Source: an uncultured Pirellulaceae bacterium (lineage in GTDB: Bacteria > Planctomycetota > Planctomycetia > Pirellulales > Pirellulaceae). From it: 35,853 nucleotides of DNA. The translations under genes were made by a program, and so were the position numbers. The stretch lies in NCBI GenBank assembly GCA_905480235.1, contig CAJQPP010000153.1, forward strand, positions 1-35,853, written 5' to 3'. The notes below the pieces were generated by a model. That model worked only from the letters and a program-made list of their open reading frames with translations. It was not told the origin of the DNA and searched no databases. Position 1 is the first letter of the stretch, and each line of letters opens with the position of its first letter. Shown here in pieces: positions 26,486-35,253 of the stretch.

Positions 26486-26899
26486 TTAATGTTCTTCTTC
26501 GTGCTCGTGACTGTCTTCTTGCGAACCGTCTTCTTCACTGGCAGGTTGCGAATTGTCGAACTCGGTAACCACGATTTCTATGACACTCTCAAAAGGAGCG
26601 ATGCCCTCTTCCGTCACGCCTTCCAGTTGTGATTTCTGCTGGTTGATCGTAGTCTTTTGGATCGTGTTTTCTACTTCGTAATTTTGGGTCGTAACCACGC
26701 CATCTTTCCACTGGTAGTAAATACCTTCCACAAACCAAATGGTCACGAAAGTTAACACCATGCTGACGACGCCCACTAGGACTACAACCGGCACATTTAC
26801 ATCATCATAACTCGGCCTTTGCCGTTCATCATGATCTTCGCCCGATGTTTCAGATTGCGAATCTGGACGATTTTGGTTTTCAGGTTTTGTTGTTGTCAT
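26486..26899 (-). CDS. Small single-TM protein of the respiratory locus, unknown function
   Basis: A 137-residue protein between actF and the SCO gene. It has a polar acidic N-terminal tail (1-33), one membrane segment (about 34-57), a soluble domain with W-F-V-E-G-I-Y-Y-Q-W and V-E-N-T-I-Q-K-T just after the membrane, and an acidic His-rich tail ending H-E-H-E-E-E-H. I know no family for it. It has no cofactor motif. Its spacing (36 bases after actF, 3 bases before the SCO stop-start junction) places it firmly in the operon. It could be an accessory ACIII/oxidase subunit or an assembly factor; neither is proved by sequence. Confidence 0.78.
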   Translation of the reverse strand: MTTTKPENQNRPDSQSETSGEDHDERQRPSYDDVNVPVVVLVGVVSMVLTFVTIWFVEGIYYQWKDGVVTTQNYEVENTIQKTTINQQKSQLEGVTEEGIAPFESVIEIVVTEFDNSQPASEEDGSQEDSHEHEEEH

Positions 26900-26935
26900 G
26901 AGAAATCAACCGATCCCAAAATGGGACATTTGGTA

Positions 26936-28237
26936 TTAAGGGTTGTCGTAATTAAGAGCTTCATGCAGTCGCGGATCTTTGAGTGGTACCAATGAGCGAT
27001 TTCCAGACACCACACAGAAACTCGCCAAGAAAACCGCCCCCATTCCTACAAATAGGAGCAGGTCAACGAATCCAGGCCAGACCACGTATTGCGAGGAAGT
27101 AATCGGTTCGCCGTGGCTGAAATACCCTTCGTAAACGGAGGCTTTCCATTGTGGCATCACGATCCAGAAGTGATCGACCCAATGCATTGCCAACAGGAAG
27201 ATTGTGGCAAATAACAAATAAGTTTTATTGCGACGAACGGTGCGAGCCATCATTCCCAGGAAGGGGATGAATAAATGACCGAATAAAAGCACAAGCGAGA
27301 ATACGACCCAACCGCCTTCAAATCGGAATCGATACCAGAAGGTCTCTTCGGGGATGTTGGCGTACCAAATCAGCATGAACTGGCTGAAAGCGATGTAGCC
27401 CCAGAAGAAAATAAATGCAAAGCAAAGCTTGGCAAGGTCATGATAGTGCTCGATGGTGATCTCGTCTGTGATCCTTCCCGTTTTTTGGAGGAGCAAACAG
27501 GTCAGCAATATGGTTGCCAAACTGCTAAGCACACAGCCTGCAAAAATGTAAACCGGAAACATGGTGCTGAACCACATGGGCGCCAGAGACATTTCCATAT
27601 CAAAAGCCGCAAATGCCAAACAAAGCACAAAAGCCAACATCAAAGGAGCACAGAACGATTGCGATTTTAAGGATATGTTTTTGTCACCCGTCTCATCTTG
27701 CTTGACGGACCAAGAGTAAAGTCGAAAGGCGATAAACGTCCACACCGTGAAGTAAATAACTGAGCGGATTCCGAACCAAAACGGTGTCAGGAAAGTCGCT
27801 TTGATATCAAAAATGCGCTCGTCTCCAACCGCCCATTCGGGCGCCCCACTCGCCGCGGGAGTCGTGTTGACCCACGGGTAGAGCGATGAGTCACCGGTCA
27901 ATACGAGCACCAAAATCGGCAAGAATAAAAGGGCCATTGGGAAAATACCGCAGCCAAAAACCTCCGCGACTCGGCGAACCGTAACGCTCCACCCCGCTTT
28001 GGTCAGGTGTTGGATCATTACGAAGAAGATGCAGCCTAGCGTGATGGTCAGGAAAAACATGTAGCTGACAAGGTACGAGTGCAAAAACAGCGCTCGATTG
28101 GATAGTCCTTGCCAAGCGAATGCACCGCCAATACAAGCGGCGGCAACCACCAACAGGGCGGGGACAACTCGCGACGTGCTCTCGCCACCTAAGGTGGTGA
28201 TGGGAGATGTTATTTCAGCTTTTCGGATATGAGCCAT
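26936..28237 (-). CDS. actF: Alternative complex III subunit ActF (quinol:cytochrome c oxidoreductase membrane subunit)
   Basis: A 433-residue polytopic membrane protein with about ten hydrophobic segments, NrfD/ActC-like. In ACIII two such subunits, ActC and ActF, sit side by side in the membrane. The region Y-I-A-F-S-Q-F-M-L-I-W-Y-A-N-I-P-E-E-T is a conserved ActF feature. The C-terminal tail ends P-L-K-D-P-R-L-H-E-A-L. The gene follows the ActD-ActE fusion by 44 bases. In known structures ActC carries the quinol site and ActF is structural or involved in proton routes; that split is from the literature, not visible here. Confidence 0.9.
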   Translation of the reverse strand: MAHIRKAEITSPITTLGGESTSRVVPALLVVAAACIGGAFAWQGLSNRALFLHSYLVSYMFFLTITLGCIFFVMIQHLTKAGWSVTVRRVAEVFGCGIFPMALLFLPILVLVLTGDSSLYPWVNTTPAASGAPEWAVGDERIFDIKATFLTPFWFGIRSVIYFTVWTFIAFRLYSWSVKQDETGDKNISLKSQSFCAPLMLAFVLCLAFAAFDMEMSLAPMWFSTMFPVYIFAGCVLSSLATILLTCLLLQKTGRITDEITIEHYHDLAKLCFAFIFFWGYIAFSQFMLIWYANIPEETFWYRFRFEGGWVVFSLVLLFGHLFIPFLGMMARTVRRNKTYLLFATIFLLAMHWVDHFWIVMPQWKASVYEGYFSHGEPITSSQYVVWPGFVDLLLFVGMGAVFLASFCVVSGNRSLVPLKDPRLHEALNYDNP

Positions 28238-28281
28238 GATTCTGGATCGTCAGTTCAATTGTCGTGTGTTCTGAATTTTCG

Positions 28282-29691
28282 TTACTTGCCGCTGTCTTTT
28301 TTATCACCGGCCGAGTTGTCCTCGGTGGTTTTCGAAACGGCAGTTTTGCGGGTCTTCTGCAGCGCTTTAACGTAAAGCACAATAGCCCAGCGGTCTTCCG
28401 GTTTGATTCGGGTTGCGTAAGGACCCATCGTCGAGCGACCGTTGGTGATGGTGTCATAAATGCGGCCGACCGGTTGGTCGATCACAGTCGGGTCGTACAG
28501 CGATTTGGCCTCGGTCCAAGCGGATTCCCCGGACGTGCTCAAAGCGACGGCGCGATTGTTTGCCAAGCCGTTACCTTCTCCTGAGTATCCATGGCAGACG
28601 GCACAGTAAATATTGTATTGCCGTTGGCCCCGCAGCACCGTGTCTCGATCAACTTTGACCTGACTCGGTATGGTGGTGACCCAATCGGGTTCGTCGGCCG
28701 CGGTGGCCTCGGTCGTCGCTGTTGTTTCCTCTTGAGCTGTTTCCTCTTGATTGGATGCCAAGACGGCAGGTGTGGTGTGCGAGGAATGGAGATCAGAACC
28801 GGTACGAATTCCTTTAAAGAATTCCGAATCACCGCTTTGGTCGCTTCGCGATACGGTGCCGGGCAAATCGTCAAACTGAGCTCGGATATCCTGAAAGAAG
28901 AATTCGGTGGTCGTGTTATTGTTGGCCAGCGGTCCTTCGGTCTGGGTCTTAAATTTAACCTGCCAGTCCATATCGGGAACGACGTGCAGTCGAGTTCCCG
29001 TATACGTCATGCCGCGGGCCCGAAAAATCAATGCTGGTGGGACCAACATCAAAACCAGTGCCAGTACGGCGAAGGTCTTCAAGAAAGCCGGAAGCTTCCA
29101 GTCGGTCTGGTCTTGGAATACCTCTTCTACGTCCGTCGCTCCCCAATCGGAGAAGTTGTTGCGGAGTTGTGAGGCATCAAATTTGTCGTCGCCGACATCG
29201 ACCATCAAGAAAAATTTATCGTTGGTGACGCGTTTGAAACGCGGGATGCGATGCAGGGGGTTAGCCAGTTTTGGCAGGCCGTTAAGTACCAACATGCCAA
29301 AGAAGGAAGCAAACGCACTAGAAAGCACAATGACTTCGAAGGTAACGGGAATGTTTGCCGGCAGGCTGAACATCGGCTTACCGCTGATGCGGAATTCGTA
29401 ACCGCTCCAGAAAGGTAGCAGTTGCGTCGTCGCATTGGTATACCACTGCATTCCCAAGCCAATGCATAGGCCGCCTGCCGCAATTGAAAGTACGATCCAT
29501 GGCAGTATGGTCCGAGGGATCCCGATTGCCTTTTCGATACCGTGTACCGGATAAGGCGTGTAGGCATCCATTTTCTTAACGCCAGAATCTCTCAAAGCTT
29601 CGCAGGCATGAACCAACGTGTGTGCGTCATCAAATTGGCCCAACACGCCAACCAGCTTTTTCTGTTCTCTGTTGTCAACTTCGTTATTCAT
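28282..29691 (-). CDS. Alternative complex III subunits ActD and ActE fused
   Basis: A 469-residue protein that joins two ACIII subunits normally encoded separately. Residues 1 to about 195 are ActD-like (DUF3341): V-G-V-L-G-Q-F-D-D at the start, two membrane segments (about 62-82 and 118-140) and a C-terminal F-F-L-M-V-D-V. A third membrane segment (205-232) then leads to a periplasmic part. After a Glu/Thr/Ala-rich linker (315-340) comes a monoheme cytochrome c domain with C-A-V-C-H (363-367) and a likely distal Met in T-M-G-P-Y. In most ACIII systems ActE is a separate lipoprotein cytochrome. The frame is unbroken through the junction. It follows actC by 65 bases. Confidence 0.92.
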   Translation of the reverse strand: MNNEVDNREQKKLVGVLGQFDDAHTLVHACEALRDSGVKKMDAYTPYPVHGIEKAIGIPRTILPWIVLSIAAGGLCIGLGMQWYTNATTQLLPFWSGYEFRISGKPMFSLPANIPVTFEVIVLSSAFASFFGMLVLNGLPKLANPLHRIPRFKRVTNDKFFLMVDVGDDKFDASQLRNNFSDWGATDVEEVFQDQTDWKLPAFLKTFAVLALVLMLVPPALIFRARGMTYTGTRLHVVPDMDWQVKFKTQTEGPLANNNTTTEFFFQDIRAQFDDLPGTVSRSDQSGDSEFFKGIRTGSDLHSSHTTPAVLASNQEETAQEETTATTEATAADEPDWVTTIPSQVKVDRDTVLRGQRQYNIYCAVCHGYSGEGNGLANNRAVALSTSGESAWTEAKSLYDPTVIDQPVGRIYDTITNGRSTMGPYATRIKPEDRWAIVLYVKALQKTRKTAVSKTTEDNSAGDKKDSGK

Positions 29692-29756
29692 TGCAATTTA
29701 TCAATAAGGTTTGAATTCGGGCACCGTTACGGTAACCAGGCTTCGAGTTGATTTAC

Positions 29757-31181
29757 TTAGTGATCGCCATCTTCCGAGTAGCCACCAGCCAATGCCATAT
29801 GTTTCTGGAACGCTAACGTGCCTTTGACCTCTGAGATGGCGATTACAGGCAGGAATCGACAGAACAAAAGGAACAGGAACATGAACAGACCGAAACTACC
29901 CACAAACATGCCGATATCGACCCAGGTTGGACGGAAATAAGACCAACTGGACGGCAGGAACCCGCGATTGAGCGTCATGACGATGACGAAACGCTCAAAC
30001 CACATTCCAATATTCACCCCGATGCCAACGATCACACTCATGATCATCGAGGTGCGGATCTTCTTAAACCAGAACAGCTGGGGAACAAATACATTGCATG
30101 TGAACATCGCCAGATAGGCCCACCAAAACGGACCAAAAGCTCGGTTCTGGAAAGCAAACAGCTCGAACGGATTGGAGCTGTACCAAGCGATGAAAAATTC
30201 AATCGTGTAAGCAAGTCCCACCATCATGCCCGTGACCATGATGATCTTGTTCATGTTTTCGATATGGCGAACCGTGATGACGTGTTTCAGATTAAACAGG
30301 GCTCGCATCGGCACCAACAGCGTGACCACCATGGCGAAGCCGCTGAAAATGGCACCCGCCACAAAGTAGGGTGGGAAAATCGTTGTGTGCCAACCGGGAA
30401 TAATGGATACCGCAAAGTCAAAGCTAACGATCGTGTGAACCGAAAGCACCAACGGCGTCGCAAGGGCTGCGAGGATTGTGTAGGCCACTTCGTAGCGATG
30501 CCAATGACGTGCCGATCCACTCCAGCCCAACGAAAACAGGCCGTACATGAATTTCTTGATTTTGCTGGTCGAGCGATCGCGGAACGTTGCCAGATCAGGC
30601 ACCATCCCCATGTACCAAAACAGCAAGGAAACCGTGAAATAGGTGGAGACCGCAAAAACGTCCCACAACAACGGGCTGCGAAAGTTTGGCCACATTGCCA
30701 AGTGTTCGCTGGGGATCGGAAACAACCAATAAAACACCCACACGCGACCGATGTGAATTCCGGGGAACATCCCGGCACAAACTACCGCAAAGATGGTCAT
30801 CGCTTCCGCGGCACGGTTGATACTGGTTCGCCAATGTTGGCGGAACAGGAACAGAATGGCGGAAATCAGGGTTCCGGCGTGGCCGATCCCGACCCAGAAC
30901 ACAAAGTTCACGATGGGCCAGCCCCAGTAAACGGGGTTGTTGTTACCCCAAACTCCGACCCCTTTGAATATCAGCAGTAGGATCAGCCCTCCCAGCATCG
31001 TGGTGAGCGCGGCGGATACGGCTAGCAGCACCCACCAGATTCGCGGCGGCGAGGGAGCTTCCGCGAGATCGGCGACGACCTCGGTCACGCCCTCGTTATC
31101 CAAACCACCTGTGATTAGGGGGGCGCGGCGTGACGGGTCTTCGAATGTGTTATTCGTCAGATTATCAACGGTGATTGCCAT
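29757..31181 (-). CDS. actC: Alternative complex III subunit ActC (NrfD-like quinol-oxidising subunit)
   Basis: A 474-residue polytopic membrane protein of the NrfD/PsrC family with about ten TM segments. It should house the quinol site next to the Fe-S protein ActB. Features include the segment [18 protein letters not shown] near the first helices, [13 protein letters not shown] and [11 protein letters not shown], all strongly conserved in ActC. The N-terminal tail is long and soluble. It starts 62 bases after the actB stop. Length and features are as expected. Confidence 0.94.
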   Translation of the reverse strand: MAITVDNLTNNTFEDPSRRAPLITGGLDNEGVTEVVADLAEAPSPPRIWWVLLAVSAALTTMLGGLILLLIFKGVGVWGNNNPVYWGWPIVNFVFWVGIGHAGTLISAILFLFRQHWRTSINRAAEAMTIFAVVCAGMFPGIHIGRVWVFYWLFPIPSEHLAMWPNFRSPLLWDVFAVSTYFTVSLLFWYMGMVPDLATFRDRSTSKIKKFMYGLFSLGWSGSARHWHRYEVAYTILAALATPLVLSVHTIVSFDFAVSIIPGWHTTIFPPYFVAGAIFSGFAMVVTLLVPMRALFNLKHVITVRHIENMNKIIMVTGMMVGLAYTIEFFIAWYSSNPFELFAFQNRAFGPFWWAYLAMFTCNVFVPQLFWFKKIRTSMIMSVIVGIGVNIGMWFERFVIVMTLNRGFLPSSWSYFRPTWVDIGMFVGSFGLFMFLFLLFCRFLPVIAISEVKGTLAFQKHMALAGGYSEDGDH

Positions 31182-31243
31182 TGAGTTGTCTCGATGATTC
31201 TTGTGTGCTTATGAAAATCGATGCGAACGTGTTTGACTTTGGC

Positions 31244-34200
31244 TTAGTGAGCAGCCGCGACGGTTGCTTCCACTAATGCTGGGTGGGGGTTTACAACCCT
31301 TGCTAAGTACTTGGTTCGCGGGTAAATGTTCAATTCCTCAAGCAATGTATAGGCTCGAGGGTTCTTGTGTAGTTTGTGAACATCGCTTTTTTCGTTCTGG
31401 ATGTCACCAAACACAATAGCTTGCGTCGGACAGGCGTCCTGACAAGCAGGTTTGATTTCGTTGGGCCGGATTTCGCGGTTGCCCTCTGTCTTTGCTTTAA
31501 TCTTGGCGTTCTGAATACGTTGCACACAGTAGGTGCATTTTTCCATCACACCACGACTTCGGATCGTAACTTCCGGATTCATCATCATGCCCTGCAATTG
31601 CAGATCTGCTTTTTTCAAGCGATCCGCTCCAGGGATTTTGATAAAGGTTTGAGCGTCCGTGTAGTTGAAATAATTAAACCGACGAACTTTGAATGGGCAG
31701 TTGTTACCGCAATAACGAGTCCCGATACAGCGGTTGTAAACCATATCGTTGAGGCCTTCATCCGAGTGCACGGTTGCCGCGACGGGACAGACCGTTTCAC
31801 AAGGCGCCTTTTCGCATTGCTGACAAGTCAGAGGTTGATGCGCGATGGCGGGGTCGACGCCTTCGCGGTCCCCCTGCTCTGTGATGAAATAGCGGTCAAT
31901 TCGCATCCACTGCATTTCGCGGCCTTTGCTGACCTGTTCTTTGCCAACCACCGGAATGTTGTTTTCGGCTTGGCAGGCAATCACACAGGTGTTGCAACCG
32001 GTGCACTTATTCAGGTCAATGCTCATGCCCCATTTGTGGGCTACGGGTTCGTCGAGCCATCCGGCGCGGGTGAGGTCAAAGTTTTTGAAGTGTAAGTGAT
32101 GCCCTTCTGGCCAATGATGAGCATGGCCACTGTCGTGACTCTTTTCTGCATCATCATGATTCTCGTCATGGCCTTCCTCTTTTTTCTCTTCACCGGCAAC
32201 TTGGGACGCTGAGTCTTGGTCGTGCTCGTCGTGCTCGTCATGAGGATGGGCTTTTTGGAATTCTTCAAAGCTGGTCCAAGTACCACTGCGTACCAAGTGG
32301 TTAGGTACTCGCTTGTTAATCTCGTCCCGTCCCAAATTGTCGATTTGGAAATGGTCTTGCGTCGTCGCTAACAAGTAACTGGTGCTCGTCGGGTCAGTGA
32401 CGACCGTTGGTACCGACCACCAATTGCCGCTGGTTCGCAGCGGGCGAATATCCGTTCCCACGGAATCCACCATCACATCTGCGTCACCTGCCACGCGACC
32501 GGCTGCGGTGCGACCATATCCAAGCCAGGTGCAAATGGTTCCGTTGGGGAGCCCGGGTAGGACATACACGGGCAATGAAATTTGATTTTCATCCACCTTG
32601 AGATTGGCCATCTTGCCTTGGGTGAGACCCAGTTTCTTGGCCGTATACGGGTTCACCAACGCGGCGTTATCCCAAGTCAGCTTGGTGATGAACTCAGGCA
32701 GTTCCTGTAACCATCCGTTGTTGGCATAACGTCCATCGAAAATCTGTTTCGATGGTCGGAAAATCAGCTCAGGCTCGCCCTCGGTCCATTCCGTTTTCCA
32801 TTCGTCACTGGCTGCCGCCAGATTCATGTCTGCCAATGCCGGTGAAACGGGCTTGCCCGCCGTGCCAGCGATGAAACCGTTCTTCACGGATTCGTGCCAA
32901 GTCGCTTCGGGATTGCTGCCGCCCACCATCGAAGCCAACGTTTCCTTGACGATTCCCAAACCGAAGTTACTCTCATCGACCTCGTGGTCGTGCTCGTTAT
33001 CGTGTTCTCCGGGTTTCAGGGCTTTTGCTTTTTCGCCGAGCAATTCCGCCAAGACCTCGATCTCAGAGCGGCCACCAAAGAGTGGAGCAATCATGGGTTG
33101 AGCGATGCACACCGAACCATCGTAAGATCGAGCATCTCCCCAAGTTGCCAAGGGGTGAGCGGCATTCAAATGCCACTGGCAGACCCGGGAAGTTTCGTTG
33201 CGGTACAAACTCAGATGAGCCGTGTTGCTGACTTGCTTGACCGCTTCATCAAACTTGAGGTCCGAAGGAGCAAAAAAGACTGGGTTGCCGCCAAGGACCA
33301 ATAATGTGGTGACACTGCCATCCTTCATGGCAGCGGTCAGTTCTTTCAATTGTTCGACGCCCGGTTTTGCTGCTGCATCGTCAACTTTGTGAATGTGAAC
33401 GGTGCTTCCGATGTTGTTCAGCATCGAGTTGATTCGAAAGGCCCGTGCATGTACTTCAGGCGGTTGGGCTGCTCCCACCATGACGACGCCTGCGCCTTTG
33501 TTTTTCCACAGGTCAGAGGCCATTGCGGCAAGGGTTTTTTCATTTTTTGGCAGGCTGCTGTCAACTTCACCGGGATCCGCTTTCAGAGCGTCTTCCAAGG
33601 CAGCGAGGAAGGGACCAATCTGACCGAATCGCAAAGCCATTCGGTGGTCAGCGCTGGCACCGGTGGTGCTGAAATCGCTTTCGACGCAATACATGCGGCT
33701 CATGTGGCCATGATCGGCATCGCGTGATTTGGCAAAGTCTCCGGACAAGCGAACGCCTGCCGGATCAACACCGAGCGGATCGGCATCAATGCAAACGATG
33801 ACCTTGGCGTCTGCCAGTTGATAAACCGGTCGGTGAACACTTCCGAAAGCGAGTCTTGACCCCTCTTGGGCATTGTCGGACGACACCGAGGTGAACTCAA
33901 ACCAACGCGTATCCTGATTAGCCTTCAAAATTGACTTTTTCAAACGCTGGCGGCTCAGGGAACTGGACGGCTCCGAGAGGATCGCAACACCCTTTTCGGC
34001 TAACAACGGCTTGAGCGTGTTGATGCACTCTTCCCAGGTTTTCGTCTTCGCAACGCCGTCTTCCGTGCACGTGGACTCGCGGCTGCGATCGGGGTCGTAA
34101 AGCGTCAACATCGTGGCTTGGGTGAACGTGTCCGAACATCCCAAGGTGTCGGGGTGATCAGGGTTTCCGTCTAATTTGACGGGGCGACCGTCGTAGCTGA

Positions 34201-34552
34201 CGGCTACCAAAGAACGAGCCATCCCGCCAAATTCCATCATGGTGGAGTAATTGTCGGGAATGCCGGGAATCCGACCCTGGGGGCGGAAGGCAAAAGGCGT
34301 GATCTTTTCGTTGGGGTTACGGCAGCCAGTGACAGCGCCAAAGGCCATCGATGCTCCCATGACCTGTAACCAGCGACGTCGAGAAAATCCATCGCTGGCC
34401 GGCGGAGCCGCAGCGCCAAAGTCATGGTCAATGACTTGATTAGCTTCCGGATTCTCCAAAAGCTGATCGAGGCTTTGCCAATAAACCTTGCCCGACGGTT
34501 GGTTGCTCGTCGATTTCGTTTCGGTTGATTTATCAGTTTGTCTTTGAATCAT
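31244..34552 (-). CDS. actB: Alternative complex III subunit ActB (molybdopterin-oxidoreductase-like and Fe-S domains)
   Basis: A 1102-residue periplasm-facing subunit that carries electrons from quinol to the cytochromes. The start at 34552 forms an A-T-G-A overlap with the actA stop; the frame itself is open to 34606. A leader with V-Y-W-Q-S-L-D precedes the twin-arginine motif S-R-R-R-W-L-Q, the pattern of the TAT-variant molybdopterin family. A molybdopterin-oxidoreductase-like domain follows; in known ACIII it binds no molybdenum. After a His-rich linker (769-821) come four Cys motifs: CTGCNTCVIAC (850-860), CQQCEKAPCETVC (910-922), CIGTRYCGNNC (942-952, only three Cys) and CTYC...CQDAC (1006-1041). 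This suits three [4Fe-4S] and one [3Fe-4S] clusters. Confidence 0.95.
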   Translation of the reverse strand: MIQRQTDKSTETKSTSNQPSGKVYWQSLDQLLENPEANQVIDHDFGAAAPPASDGFSRRRWLQVMGASMAFGAVTGCRNPNEKITPFAFRPQGRIPGIPDNYSTMMEFGGMARSLVAVSYDGRPVKLDGNPDHPDTLGCSDTFTQATMLTLYDPDRSRESTCTEDGVAKTKTWEECINTLKPLLAEKGVAILSEPSSSLSRQRLKKSILKANQDTRWFEFTSVSSDNAQEGSRLAFGSVHRPVYQLADAKVIVCIDADPLGVDPAGVRLSGDFAKSRDADHGHMSRMYCVESDFSTTGASADHRMALRFGQIGPFLAALEDALKADPGEVDSSLPKNEKTLAAMASDLWKNKGAGVVMVGAAQPPEVHARAFRINSMLNNIGSTVHIHKVDDAAAKPGVEQLKELTAAMKDGSVTTLLVLGGNPVFFAPSDLKFDEAVKQVSNTAHLSLYRNETSRVCQWHLNAAHPLATWGDARSYDGSVCIAQPMIAPLFGGRSEIEVLAELLGEKAKALKPGEHDNEHDHEVDESNFGLGIVKETLASMVGGSNPEATWHESVKNGFIAGTAGKPVSPALADMNLAAASDEWKTEWTEGEPELIFRPSKQIFDGRYANNGWLQELPEFITKLTWDNAALVNPYTAKKLGLTQGKMANLKVDENQISLPVYVLPGLPNGTICTWLGYGRTAAGRVAGDADVMVDSVGTDIRPLRTSGNWWSVPTVVTDPTSTSYLLATTQDHFQIDNLGRDEINKRVPNHLVRSGTWTSFEEFQKAHPHDEHDEHDQDSASQVAGEEKKEEGHDENHDDAEKSHDSGHAHHWPEGHHLHFKNFDLTRAGWLDEPVAHKWGMSIDLNKCTGCNTCVIACQAENNIPVVGKEQVSKGREMQWMRIDRYFITEQGDREGVDPAIAHQPLTCQQCEKAPCETVCPVAATVHSDEGLNDMVYNRCIGTRYCGNNCPFKVRRFNYFNYTDAQTFIKIPGADRLKKADLQLQGMMMNPEVTIRSRGVMEKCTYCVQRIQNAKIKAKTEGNREIRPNEIKPACQDACPTQAIVFGDIQNEKSDVHKLHKNPRAYTLLEELNIYPRTKYLARVVNPHPALVEATVAAAH

Positions 34553-35253
34553 CGATGGCACGTTGAACAATTGGTCTTCGGGTTGATTTCTAATTTCTTG
34601 GCCCACTCGGCTCCATACTCTTCCCAGGTTTGATCCTCCGGCGGAACAAAATCGAGCATGGTAACCAACTCCGGATCACGAATGTGTTGTTCCGGGTTGC
34701 GATGGCACTCCAAGCACCAAGACATGGCTAGGGGCTCTACCTGTTGCACGACTTCCATCTTGTCAATGCGACCATGGCAGGAGACGCAGCTAACTCCACG
34801 TGTTACGTGAGCAGCGTGGTTGAAATAAACAAAGTCGGGAACATCGTGAACTCGCAACCACTCAACGGATTTTCCGGATTCGAGGCTGGCTCGGATCGGC
34901 TCCAAAAGCGGGCTGTCACCGTGAATCACTCCCAAATCACGTGGCGATCCGTCTGGGTTGGTGGCAACGCGATTTCCACCGTGGCAGTTACCACAAGTCT
35001 CCGTCGGAGGAACCGCCGCGTGGGCCGCCTGCTCTACCGTGTTGTGGCAGTATCGACAGTCCAATTTCAGCGTGCCAGCGTGGAGCTTGTGGCTAAATGG
35101 AACCGGTTGGATGGGCCGGTGACCCACATTCACGGTGGTCGGCAACGTGGCTGCATAGAGTACCGTGGCCATGTAACCGCCGAATAGCAGCAAAGAGCCG
35201 AGAAGCACTAACGTAAATTTGTTTACCCAGTTGGGAAAATGGAATTCTTGCAT
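34549..35253 (-). CDS. actA: Alternative complex III subunit ActA (pentaheme cytochrome c)
   Basis: A 234-residue multiheme cytochrome c, first gene of the respiratory locus. An N-terminal membrane anchor (about 13-36) is followed by a periplasmic part with exactly five C-x-x-C-H sites: C-R-Y-C-H (66-70), C-G-N-C-H (87-91), C-V-S-C-H (156-160), C-L-E-C-H (180-184) and C-S-T-C-H (229-233), the last one two residues from the C terminus. Extra His residues, such as F-S-H-K-L-H and F-N-H-A-A-H, can act as distal ligands. It passes electrons from the ActB clusters towards ActE and the oxidase. AAGGA lies about 12 bases before the ATG. It overlaps actB by four bases. Confidence 0.95.
   Translation of the reverse strand: MQEFHFPNWVNKFTLVLLGSLLLFGGYMATVLYAATLPTTVNVGHRPIQPVPFSHKLHAGTLKLDCRYCHNTVEQAAHAAVPPTETCGNCHGGNRVATNPDGSPRDLGVIHGDSPLLEPIRASLESGKSVEWLRVHDVPDFVYFNHAAHVTRGVSCVSCHGRIDKMEVVQQVEPLAMSWCLECHRNPEQHIRDPELVTMLDFVPPEDQTWEEYGAEWAKKLEINPKTNCSTCHR

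Noticed and set aside
30264..30980. 238-residue open frame antisense to actC
   Set aside because: Composition is that of an antisense shadow (rich in His, Arg, Gln, no domain); actC is clear.
31376..32095. 239-residue open frame antisense to the Fe-S region of actB
   Set aside because: It lies wholly within a well-supported gene on the other strand, has no recognisable motif, and its openness follows from codon bias of actB.
32217..32250. Short tandem triplet repeat that could be taken for a repeat array
   Set aside because: It is coding low complexity for an H-D-E repeat in actB, not a CRISPR or other array.
31244..34552. Reading actB as a molybdenum-dependent enzyme such as a formate dehydrogenase or polysulfide reductase
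   Set aside because: The TAT-variant leader, the fused Fe-S domain, the three-Cys motif and the flanking actA, actC, actDE and actF genes identify ACIII ActB, which lacks molybdenum in known complexes.
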